Below are positions 35,126 through 46,519 of a stretch of 64,000 bases of DNA, one piece after another. Numbering within the stretch: position 1 is the first letter of the stretch; every line of letters begins with the position of its first letter. Under the pieces are notes generated by a model. It had not been told where the DNA came from, ran no database searches, and worked only from the letters and a program-made list of their open reading frames with translations. The position numbers and the translations under genes are program-made. Source of the DNA: Nymphaea colorata (lineage: Eukaryota; Streptophyta; Magnoliopsida; Nymphaeales; Nymphaeaceae); NCBI RefSeq assembly GCF_008831285.2, contig NC_045145.1, positions 17,314,040 through 17,378,039 on the forward strand. Reading direction: 5' to 3'.

Positions 35126-36439
35126 CTTCTATTCATATAAATATTGTTGCTGTATAGATCTGCATGATCTCCAACCCCCAACGTTAACCATGGTTAGATC
35201 TGAGAGGCTATGTTTGACCATGTTTGTGGCTAATTGTAAACTGCCTACTTATACAACAATTTTAAAAAGAACGTAACTTTTACGGTGTATTAAAGATATT
35301 TTATTTTAGGTATAACTATGGATAAGGGTTACTTCAGGTTTATAGTATTCCCGTGGTATATATTTTATGTACCCGTAAGTTCGATAAGCTACAGTGACGG
35401 TTAAAATTAAGCTTGTAGAAAATTCAATTTTGACAAAACAATGTGTTCAAAATAATTCATGAATAATATAACTTTCCCAGGTTTTTGGATTGATAAAAAC
35501 CTTGTTTTAGTATTGAACGCAGGTTTCAGAATTATTTGCAAAATCTAGTTTTCACAAGAGCCTCGTTTTTTTTTTTTGGGACTGTCGTTTAAACACAACC
35601 TTAATAAATTATTTTTTATCGACATTATGCCTTACCATTGGCCATTGATAACGCTATTCTCTAAACGTATACCGATTACTTTTTAAGAAAACATGCTCGA
35701 GTTTTAGTGGTATAATAAAAAAGACTCTTACGTTAGAAATTTTATCATGTAATTGCCTGTTCTCGTAATCAAAGTTAGTTGATGAAAGGAATCAGAACTT
35801 ATGCGTGTTTAGTAATTCTAAAATTTGAACGTCATTTAAAAAAAAATCGCTAATTTATATTAAAATAATATATATCTGTTTATGTTAAAACAGGATCAGA
35901 AGTTTTATCGTCATACAACCTCTTAAAATGGACTGTCTACTTCTAGCAATACCGGAAGAAAGCTTGTGTGAAGACTGAGGATTACATTAGCAAGTTAAAA
36001 AAAAAAAAAAAGAAAAAAATCCCTCCGCCTTGCTGCGGAAGATGCAATAAAAGCCTTCAAGTAAAACGCCTTCTATAACCCCATAGTTTAGTCTATATCA
36101 AACCAAATTTAGCAAAACTCATGTATCTTCGCCGATAGCTATAATTTCAACCATAAAGAAAAAGAAAAACACAATAGCAAAATCACTGTTCATATTAGAT
36201 TTGGGACAATGGAATGACCTAGATACCATGTCAGAGGTACAAAAAAAAGTAAAGGACAAAATCATCAAACAAGATACGAACAACTTTCAACCCTAATTGC
36301 TGCCTAACTGATCTAATTGGACTTGGTCTAGTTTGATCAGGGCATTGCCATCTCAGACATAACCAAACCCACTAACTACTAGTTGTGCGACTATCACATT
36401 AATGAACATGAAAAAGTGATCCCCAGTTGACTTGAACGT
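35126..36439. other. unique AT-rich spacer between the two duplicated TMN segments
   Basis: No gene is seen. The sequence is strongly AT-rich and includes a poly-A tract near 35997-36012. It has no counterpart upstream of copy B, so it marks the junction of the duplication. Around 35400-35600, words such as CAATTTTGACAAAAC and GTTTTCACAAGAGCC recall the interior of the MITE at 62.6 kb. Confidence 0.45.
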
Positions 36440-38158
36440 AGTAGGCATATGAGCTGGATCCAGTCCAGAAGCAGATCTGGTCAGTGATATTAAATTCTTT
36501 CATCGTCCGCTCAACTACAGATCTGAGTATCTTACTGCCTAGGGAGTATTTGAATAACTAGATCTAATCATTAACAAATCATATCACATGTGGAAATAGA
36601 AGACTTTCCATCCTGTATCACCATAGTGCATGATTCGCCAACACACTATTAGTCTACCAAACGGAGGCATAGACAAGTCAACAAAGGGAGGGTTTTTCAC
36701 AAAAGCGCCTGTGCTTTGTTGAGCACAAGCACATTGCAAAAGCAATCCCTATCCCATAATTCTTCATGTGGACAATCTTTGGAAAGGAACTCTTTAAGTT
36801 TAACCACCAAGGGCAACGGACGAACGAAATTGTGGTTTGCCCTCGCACAACCATTTTCCAAAAAGTGACTTGCACCTGGAAAAGTTATAGCTGAACCTCA
36901 CACGTCCAAATCATTTATCGGCAAAAACCAAAAATGAAGCCGTCATCTTTATATACAAAATTGCAAGAACCAGCTTGCTCCTCGTCTAAATCACGTGCTG
37001 AGGATAGAAACAGTCCGACTGTCAATTTTATTACAAACGTGATTTATGCAATATTTCTTGAACTCTTGAATATGGAGACCTTCATATATATTGTTTACTA
37101 GAAAACAACCTGCAAAAATTTTAAAACATAACCTGAAAATGTGATAATGATTTCCAGATGGTGATTTCCAAACATGGGTTGCAAATAATTTTTTTTTGAG
37201 AATCAGGGGCAGTATATTTTTCCTGTAGTCATGATAAAAGCCTGACTATAATTACCTTTTAACAAGAACACCAATCGTCTGAACATAAAGACTAACCTAT
37301 AGGACCACACAAGGCAGGGAACCGATACGAACCAAACAATGTAAAAGAGGAAAAGACTAATCTATACCCCACACAGTGCAGGGACTATTTATCCATGAAG
37401 CAGTCTGCAAATCATAACAAAGGAACTACAATTCATGAAGAAAGTAGTGATCTGAAGATTCTGAACAATCCCACTTTGACTCAGATCGTACAATGGCCTC
37501 CCGTAATCACCAACGCTCCCTCTCTCTCCCTCCTGTAGGGGCATCACCACTTTACCGTCCGTACTATCAAGCACATTACTAAAACCCTCTGCTTCCGACA
37601 ATCCCAACAAATAAAGAGCAACCATTCACATCAATTCTACCGGTGCCTCCAAAAACCAAGCAAGAGAGACAAAAACAGTTCAAATATAGAAAAAGAATCA
37701 GGTCAATACCAGCTACACTAACTAGAACAACGTAAATGCAACACAAAAAGAGCTCCCATTGAAGAGCTGAACTGACAGCTTCCCACCAAATTCATACTAA
37801 AGAGCGGCCTTCAACATACCGTACAAGACAGGCTAACATTTCCATACAAGATTTTCAGAAGTCAATTTGTGTGAACTCCACAGACATCCTAACTGGACCT
37901 GCAAATCTACAACGAACATGATATCATCCAAAAGTTGTCACAATGCCAGAGGGTTGCACCCCATTGATGGCTAATAAAGAAGAAGTTGAAGAGAAGGAAA
38001 TGGACAGGAAACAAACTGCAAGCCAACAGAATCTAAGAGGAAAAAGGGGAAGAGGCAAATTGGAAATGAAGGCTGAATGTAGAGATATGGAAAGTAGGCT
38101 AGACGAGTAAACAGATGCTCTAAGAAAGAGTAGGAAATGGACTGGATTACCTTTTTGT

Positions 38159-40144
38159 CTAGTCAATTTTTACTGATGAGAAGAGGTAATGGACAAAGTA
38201 GAAGGATATAAGGAAGCCAATGGCTCCTGTCGATAGCATGATGGCAAATGCCATAAGTAGAGAATACCCAAGGTAAAGCATGGCAGATACAGGACCGCTA
38301 AGGCTGCTCAGATCAAAAACTAGATAATTGATGGAGTAGAGGAACACGTAGAGCGCAACAGAACCAGATGCAAAGAATGCCTTCCACCACCACCTCCAAT
38401 CCTCCACACAGAGGTGCATGTAGGTGAGCACCACGGAGACCTCAGCACAGACAATCACGAGCAGAACTAGCACAATGAGCAGGAAACCAAAGACATAGTA
38501 GAACCTGCCAAGCCAGATGCTGGACATGATGAAGAAGAGCTCAATGAAGAGCGTCCCAAATGGAAGAGTGCCAGCTCCAAGCACAAGAAGCCAAGACGGG
38601 TACTTCCTCGCAGGGATTTCTCTGGGGATCTGGTTTGTCCTCACAGGGAACTCAATTTGCGCAGCACGGGTACCCATGAATCCACCCAAGAGTGTTAAGG
38701 GCACTGAAATGCAGAACCAAAGGAAAAATAGCATGAAGTATAGTGAAATTGGTATAGCACCAGTACTTTTGCTTCCCCAGAGGAGGAAATTCAATGCTGT
38801 GAGAATGATGAAGGCTACTCCTGGAAAGAAACAAGCTGCCGACCATGACACAGACCTCCAACCTAAAGGATCGCCCTTGATTGTTCTCCAGAGTCGAACA
38901 GCAACATAACCAGAAGCTATTCCAAGGAAAAGATACAGGACTATCATTCCTGTCAATAGCATTCCCCTAGATGCAGGAGACATAAATCCAAGAGCAGCAA
39001 ACACGATAGACACTACGGCCATTCCACCAATTTGCACTCCATTTCCAACCATCATGCAGAAAAGTTTGGAGTGTTCAGGCTCCCGAAATACATCACCCAC
39101 GACAAGCTTCCAACCAGATAGCTCTTCATTCATCTGAGCTTGTGCTTCTTTGTCCAGTTCCTCGTATCTGGTAAGATCCCTCCTTACAGTTCTTAAAAAT
39201 ATAACAAAAACTATGCCCGCTAGAAAGAAGATCACCATCAGAGAGTTCAATATAGAGAACCAGTGTACCCTAGCTCCCTCCATTTTCAGATAGGCATCCC
39301 AACGAGATGGCCACCTGATATCGCTCTTCACAAATTTAACCTCGTATGTGAAAGCCACACGTTCCTGCTCTCTTATAACCTGGAAACCATCACCACCTGC
39401 TGGACAGGTCTCCGTGGGTTCGATCTTATCATACATCTTGAGCTTCAACATGGCATCAATGTTACGCTTGATGCTGCATGGCTCAACCTCAAAGCCAACA
39501 ATCTCAAACCCAGAACCTTTCTTCTCATTAGATTCAGTAATGACACCCATCCCTTCATCTCCAGTGATAAGCACCGGTGCACCAGCGCCTTCATACTCAT
39601 GCACTAAAACCTTGAACTTCAGATGGTTAATAATGTAGTCTTCATTTCCAGATTGAGTTTTGAAACCTACTGGGAAACCAGTCCATTGAATCTGAACACC
39701 ATTCTGCTCAGCAAACCGCATGACTGGTAGATTGTCCAAGATCACATTCACCTGATACAAGTCCCTGGTTCTTTGCTTCAAAACTTTAACTTCATCCTCA
39801 TTCAGCGGTTTTGTCACGCACAGGAACAAAGACTCGTTCAAATTCATGTGGAAACGATAAGGTGAGTTATCAATCTGATCACCCATCAAGAGTTCACCTA
39901 AATTTTCAGCACTCTTCTTTATCCCATTTGGGGGCTGACAATATGGCAGGCTGTAGTAGCTGAAAGGAAGTTCAGTCTCAATTGAGGTCAGTGAATTAAC
40001 CTTCACAAATATCTCCTCCCCAGTAGAGTACGTGTGCATATAACTTCCAGGAAGATAAAATCCATTGCACAAGTGTGACGTCAAAAGCAACACAAAGAAC
40101 GTCAGTGCCACGATGGAACTAATCCCAAAAGATAACTGACCCAT
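38159..40144 (-). CDS. TMN12: transmembrane 9 superfamily protein, TMN12-like (copy B)
   Basis: This tandem paralogue of the gene at 31721 is also one intact exon of 661 residues, with the same signal peptide/lumenal domain/nine-TM plan and the same SSVKID Golgi-retention end. Roughly 32 residues differ. Six are in the first 22 residues (MGQLSFGISSIV here against MGSLSFGISYFV). Others cluster around residues 140-170 (PVMRFAEQNGVQ here, PALRYAEQNGIR in copy A) and near 350-360 (EHSKLFCMM here, EQPKLLCVM in copy A). The last 150 residues are identical. There is no frameshift or stop, so both copies are probably functional. A smaller gene number would be expected from a collapsed assembly, but the diverged flanks argue for a true duplication. 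Confidence 0.95.
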   Translation of the reverse strand: MGQLSFGISSIVALTFFVLLLTSHLCNGFYLPGSYMHTYSTGEEIFVKVNSLTSIETELPFSYYSLPYCQPPNGIKKSAENLGELLMGDQIDNSPYRFHMNLNESLFLCVTKPLNEDEVKVLKQRTRDLYQVNVILDNLPVMRFAEQNGVQIQWTGFPVGFKTQSGNEDYIINHLKFKVLVHEYEGAGAPVLITGDEGMGVITESNEKKGSGFEIVGFEVEPCSIKRNIDAMLKLKMYDKIEPTETCPAGGDGFQVIREQERVAFTYEVKFVKSDIRWPSRWDAYLKMEGARVHWFSILNSLMVIFFLAGIVFVIFLRTVRRDLTRYEELDKEAQAQMNEELSGWKLVVGDVFREPEHSKLFCMMVGNGVQIGGMAVVSIVFAALGFMSPASRGMLLTGMIVLYLFLGIASGYVAVRLWRTIKGDPLGWRSVSWSAACFFPGVAFIILTALNFLLWGSKSTGAIPISLYFMLFFLWFCISVPLTLLGGFMGTRAAQIEFPVRTNQIPREIPARKYPSWLLVLGAGTLPFGTLFIELFFIMSSIWLGRFYYVFGFLLIVLVLLVIVCAEVSVVLTYMHLCVEDWRWWWKAFFASGSVALYVFLYSINYLVFDLSSLSGPVSAMLYLGYSLLMAFAIMLSTGAIGFLISFYFVHYLFSSVKID

Positions 40145-41504
40145 GCTTTAGCAGATTACAGATCCCCTATCTGTCCAGAAATCCTCCTCTCACAGGATGC
40201 TCCTCTTTGTCAATTGCTCAATTAGACATGAACAGAATCGATGAAGCCGCTGATAAGAAAGGGTATATAGACTGTAAACTGTAACAACCTTATAAAGCAT
40301 GCACAATCTTGATTTGAAATTCAAAACAACCCCTCCAATCTCCTCTACGGTCAGAACTGCAGAACATTAAAAAAAGGGATCAGGTGATAGCTGAAGCAGT
40401 TCTATATGTCCGAATCACTTAAACTCAGTTCGTACTTCAGTTGAAATTTCTAAATCGATATCAAAAACTTAAAGACTTAAACGGTAAGTTCAAAAGAACT
40501 CGATGACTTATTCAATTAACAAAGTAAAAAAAAAAAAAAAGATGGACACATGCCACAAAAAAAAACTGCCAAGAGATATGCCTCCCGAGTAGCTCAGATG
40601 GCGTGATAATTTGAAAGAAACAGCAAATGCATCTTAAACGACACAGCAACATTCTTTTGCAATCGGATCTAACGCCTACAAACCTATGACATGCTAACAA
40701 GTGTAAAAATATATCGGCATAACAGAAGAACTTGGACGATGTAAAGAAAAAGAGAAGTAAAAAAAATGAAAAAGAGATAGACACCCTAGAAGCACGAGAC
40801 ACTCCAAAAAAGAGCAAGTCAGCCTACCCCGCAGACGGATAACAGATCTAAACAAATACTGATCCTCGCCCACAAAGGCGGCTAAGGAGAAGCTTCACGG
40901 GCACCGTCACATATCCTTGAAAATAATTCCAGTCATAAAAAGTTCGTTCGGATCTCAAAGGAATGACCATGAAACGCGAAGTTAACCAGAACAAGGAACG
41001 TTCACTTGCTCGGATAGAAGATCCCCGCATTCTTACGAACTTGGGAAATAAACAATAAAGAACGTAGGTGCCACAGTACAGAAGAACCAAAAGAGGCGGA
41101 ATTGTGCAAGATCTAGAGAAAACCACCCATTTCGATACCGTAACATATGGTTGACCGGGAAATAACCTATCAGAACAGCCAAATTAGATGCATTTTCGAC
41201 CGTTTCTGGCCCTCACTCCAGCGTCAACGACACTCAGAGCCAGGATTTCTCCGAGTTAGGCCGGAACCCTAGTTTGATAACAACCAATAAGAAAAAGATA
41301 ATGAGTCTAGTCGTTCAATCAACTCACCCCGACGTCGAAAACAAGCAGGAGACAGGGCGTCGCTCGCCAGAAATCGATTTCCAATAAGACTCTCCGGCAA
41401 ACTTCCCGTTCGGTTAGTGGAAAAACTCCGAAAGTGACACTCGAGCGCCTACGGACGGACGAGCGAAGGATGGCTCTCTCTCTCTCACACTGCAATATAT
41501 ATAT
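40145..41504 (-). promoter_or_regulatory. 5' UTR, 5'-UTR intron and TATA box of TMN12-like copy B
   Basis: A TATATATAT element lies at 41504-41496 on the minus strand. A donor GGG|GTGAGTT at 41328/41327 and an acceptor GTTCTGCAG|TTCTGA at 40357/40356 define a leader intron of 971 bp, matching the layout of copy A. A CT tract (41474-41485) lies in the leader, just downstream of the TATA element. The promoter proximal to the TATA box differs from copy A, leaving room for different expression. Confidence 0.6.
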
Positions 41505-41949
41505 GCCGCAACGTGTCATCCGTCATCCATCCGACGATACGCTTTGGCGCTCGTAAGCGGCCATTTATTTTTGGAAATTAAAAAAATAATTGAGAAAAAA
41601 AAATCTTAGGTCTGCATCTGGACAATCTCCTAGATCAGATCTGTATCAGGATAAAATATATTTTTAGAATTTTCTTTTTAATGACAGTGTTCTCTAAACA
41701 AAGATTGTTCGATGAAAAGCAAATTTTAAGTAATATTGAATTAGATTTATTAAAATGAAGTTGGCAACAATTGGATTTGATTTATTGTCACTAAGTATAC
41801 GTAATTTTATATTGTCTTCAAATATATTCACTATGACATATGGACATAAGAGAGATCCACGCTGCTACTGAGTTTGGCGAGATCTCTGCTCGGGTCGAAC
41901 CGAGTTTGACACATCTGAGATTTGCTCGACGAGTGGCCGACTCGGACTG

Positions 41950-42976
41950 CCAAAGAGAACGAGTTACTCTCGAACCGAGTTGAGCATAAACCCAAAACCA
42001 CGAAGGCCAGTCCCTCAGCGAACAAAGAAGAACGGTGGAGTCATTTCCTCCTTCTTCTTCCTCTTCTTTTTACCGAAGGTAAGCTTCCTCCCTTTCTGGG
42101 CTTGTAAATCTTTTTGGGTCTTTTCTGCTGTTTGATGCTTAATTCGTTTCCCGAAACTTGAACCGTATATTTTTTCTATTCACTTGGTGGATCTGCCCTC
42201 ATTTTCACACATCATCTTCTGATGCTGACGATAATCATCATCATTTCTAAACCGAGTAATTTATAGCTGGTATGCTCATATATGTGGTTTTTTTCTTCGT
42301 TTTTTTTTTTCTGGGTGTCTAGTTAGCGCACGGAACATTTTTATGGCTTCTGCATGATTTTATTTTATGTGATTTTGTGAAATAACAAGGCCATCACAAC
42401 CACCACCCCCTCATTGTCGTCGTGTTTCTTGCTTATCGACATTCGTTTTAGAATAGTTTGAAGATTACGTAGTTTTCTTATCAGGTAACCTTTGCCTTGG
42501 TTTTTCTCTTTTCCTAGTAGAAGTTGTTCCGAAGTATGGTCGCCTTGATCACTACCATTCTGATGTTTGTTGTCATTTTTTTTGTTTACACACTTCTGTA
42601 ACTGCTTCGTGCTCTCTAAATCATGTTAGCTTTTGTTACTCGAGAAACCTTTTCATTTAACTCGCTTTTTTTTTTTTTTTTTCTGAAAGGTTCCAATTCA
42701 TCTTGTTGTTTTTTTCTCTAGCTTCCGTATATATATTATGCCTTACAAGTCTTGTCAGTTCATCGAACATTTGTTTCCTTCATTTTAGTTTTGTGGACCT
42801 GATATCATCAATGTGGAAGTTCAAGCTTTTTGCTAGCCATTGCTTGTAACTATAAAAAATCTTATGTTTTTTTCACATATGACATTCAGAACTGAAATTA
42901 GGATAAAATATTACTGTTTATGTTTTAATCAATTTCATTTTTTTCCCACTCGCTGGGTTGATCGATTATGTTGTAG
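41950..42976 (+). promoter_or_regulatory. 5' UTR and 5'-UTR intron of the mitochondrial EF-Ts gene
   Basis: A pyrimidine-rich leader ends at the donor CCGAAG|GTAAGC (42078/42079). A T-rich intron of 898 bp ends at TTGTAG|ATGGCT (42976/42977), placing the start codon at the first base of the next exon. The leader start is approximate. It and the TMN copy B promoter are divergent, with about 450 bp between them. Confidence 0.55.
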
Positions 42977-45900
42977 ATGGCTTGCTTAAAACGTACAAAA
43001 GACTCCATCAAGTACATTTTTGGTACATTTGGCACTTTGAGAAAGAGCAGAAATAATTATTCTTCATGGACACATAATATTCAACAAATAGCTGGAGTTA
43101 CAGAGGGACATAGCAGTTCTCCTATACTTCATGGCCGTGTTCACCGAGGTCCTTGCAATCTTATGCTGGTCAGAACGTTCTCTGTTGAAACGTCTCCTTC
43201 AGAACAGATGAACCTTATAAAGCAGCTGAGGGAGAGCACAAGTGCTCCCATAAAGGATGTGAAAGCAGCTCTTGTTGATTGTAGCTGGGACATCGGTAAG
43301 GTGTTTAATGACATGTTGTTGTGAGTTCATTCTGGTAAATGTGAGATGTGAACCAATATTTGTGAGTATGCCTAGAAAACCAGCAGAGTGAAAATAACAT
43401 TTGAGGTTCCCACCATTTTATGAACTTTTCTGCCAGAGAGGGATATGCTGGCATACATTGCCATCCAAAGTACTAGAGCTGTTTTGCCTCCCTGGGAATC
43501 TGAACAAGCATCACTCTCTGCACTATTAAATGCAGAAAATGTGGTATTTGTCAGTATTTTTACCTTAGTATCAGAGGTAGCACTTCATTTATCTGAAAGT
43601 ATAGCTGTCTTGTAGGCTCTTCACAAATGTTATTGTGTTGCTTTTGAAATGGAATATGTTAATTTTTGCAGATGCTGCACAGAAAGAGTTAAGAAAGAGA
43701 GGGGTATATCTAGCTTCAAAGAAATCTTTGCGAACTGCAGCAGAAGGTTTAATTGCATTAGCTCAAAATGACAAAACGGCTGCTGTAATTGAACTGAACT
43801 GCGAGACAGATTTTGTTGCAAGGAATGACATATTTCAGTATTTAGTAAGTAATATTTTGGCTTTGAAAGTTGCTTTATTTCAGCTCTTCTCTAAATTCTT
43901 GTCTGTCTCATCATTCTGACATTAATGTTGTGCCTGCAGGCCTTAGCTTTGGCAAAGAAAGCTTTGTCAATTGAAAGTTCTCATCAAGCCCTTTCATCTC
44001 TTCCTCTGAACCTGGAAAGCTTTGAGGTACATTTGCTTTTGCTAATTTTCAGAATTTCCTATCTATTTTCGTTTCAAATAACTGGATGATTTGGATACAA
44101 CTTTCTGCTTTTATCAATGGATTTTCTTAATTATCATGTTATTGGGTATTCCTGCACCATGTTTCAATTTTACTGTTGACTTCATTGGCTCAGTAAAATC
44201 TATAGAGCATATGCTATCTATTTGCAGTTTATTTGTGTACCCATTGTGGGAACGATGCTTTGATTAATATGAATTGATTCACTGACCTTGGAAATTTAAT
44301 TTCATAGAATTATACTTTTGGTCCTAGTTTCCAAATTGTAATTTTGAAGTTTGAACACATCCACGTCATGATGCAGGATATGAATATCATTCTAGATCAT
44401 CCTAAACTAAAAGGTGAAACAACAGTACAGAGTGCAATAACTGAAGTGGCTGCTATGGTTGGTGAGAATGTGAAGTTTGGAAGAGGATTGTCCTTGTCAG
44501 TTTCATCACATGGTGTTGTTTCATCATATTTACATACAAGTCCTAAACCAGGTACTTGCCTTCAGGTCTTTCATTAGAAATATTTGCCTTGAGGGGAATT
44601 GCTTTCACCTCACAGATTTGATGCAATAATCAAATGCTGAATTCAATATCAAGGGGTTCTAGTTTTTCTTGACTGCATGATATTTTTGGCTTTTTTGAAT
44701 AATCTGAAGCCTCTTACGACATGTATTGCTGAATGTTAGCTTTCTTGGGAAATGGTAGGATGATTAGCCAATCCCCTTTTTAGGTCCACAACATTTTCAA
44801 ATTCAAAAGGCACTTTAAGATATTCAACTCATTTAACATGATCAAGTCCCTAGCAAGCCTCAGAGGTGAAGGGCTGTTAAGTGAAAGGCAAACACATACC
44901 TACACATCTTTCTTTGCTTTATCTTGGTATTTTATGCTGAATAGCTGTAGATTCCTGTAAAAGGTTTAGGATATGACTTTCAAACATTGTCATAATAATG
45001 TGAAAGATTTTCTAAAAAAACTTAAAATGGGGCGCTCAGAATGTTGAACTGCAATTTGCCAAATGGATTGCCTTATGTAAATCCATGTGTAAGGATTAGA
45101 AATGTACAACTTCTACTAGTAGGAAAATAAAAAGAAAATCCTTTCTCCCCCCCCCCCCCCCCCCCCTTCAATATACTACCACAGGGTTGGAGCTTGCAGT
45201 TTATAAGACCAAAGTTTGGATTGACATGGAGATATTTCACCTGCTGTGTTCAGACCTTGAGGCTGCATGTGATAGTTGATCTAGTCCTGCTACACCAATG
45301 TCTTCGAGCCTAAGTTCCTTGATTTTTTAAAATGTTTTTCTTTGTCTGTTTTGAGAAGGGAAAACTTCAAAACTCATTGTTCTTCTGAATCTTCTACAGA
45401 AGTCAACAATGTCAGTGATTTTATCCTGCAAAGGCTCATTTCAATTTGCAAGTAAATAGCCTGGAAGGAACTTCTTGTTTTATATTCCAGAATTTTGACT
45501 ATTATGTCATGCAGACAATCAATGAATAAAAGGGGTACTCAGAAACAAAATTATATCCTCAGTTTTTAGGTTTGATAGACCTTTGTTTGAACTATTGTCA
45601 GCAACTTTATGAGCTTCTGGCTATTAATGTTATCCCAGGCATGTACTGTCTGCAATGTTAAGCAAATATACTGATCAACTTTCTTCTTTGACTCCCTTGT
45701 CTAGGTTTGGGTCGAATTGCAGGATTATTGACGCTAGAAGTAGAAAATGATGCAGTTCAACCAGATGCACTTCATAGGGTTGGTTCTACATTAGCAATGC
45801 ATATTGTGGCGGCAAAACCATTGTTCTTATCGAAGGATATGGTTTCTTCAGAAGCACTAGAGAGTGAAAAGGACATTCTCAAGTCACAGGCAATATAAAT

Positions 45901-46449
45901 ATTTTTTGGTGTATTGTTTGTTCATTTTTGCTTCATTTCTGTTACATGCATAATGCATTTCATTCTTTTACATGCTTTTTGTGATGGCTCATGTTTTTGA
46001 CTGTTTCATGAATTTAGCAATCTTATATTTGAATTTAATATTTCTGGAGATGGCTTGTACAAGTTCACAGTTATTTCTACATAAAATGCTTGGAAAAAAG
46101 ATTTCATGCCATATTGCCAGGATTTGATGTCCTATGAAGGTCAATGTCAATCATGTATATACACCTTTTGCTGTATTCTCTGGAGTTTGATAAATTCTGT
46201 TGTACCTGCCTAAGCTGTCAAAATTTCAACTCGATCACAAGTCGGTTAAGACTCTGAAAAGACTATTTGGGATGAGATGATCTATGTTGGTTGGCTCAAA
46301 ATAAACAAATATATGTTTATATATTTATACAAACACATATATATCTGTACAATGTATGCACCAACACAAATTATATTTATATATATCTGTACTGAGACTG
46401 GTCTTTTCTCTTCCTTTTTCCCTTCTCACTCTCTTACAGTCTTACCTAT

Positions 46450-46519
<70 letters not shown>

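Larger units (their letters stand above)
36440..41560. repeat. segmental tandem duplication, copy B
   Basis: This is the counterpart of copy A (30190-35125). It carries the second TMN12-like gene, a similar 3' flank (for example TGCTTTGTTGAGCACAAGCAC near 36711, split by substitutions relative to 30523) and a similar leader and leader intron. Confidence 0.8.
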
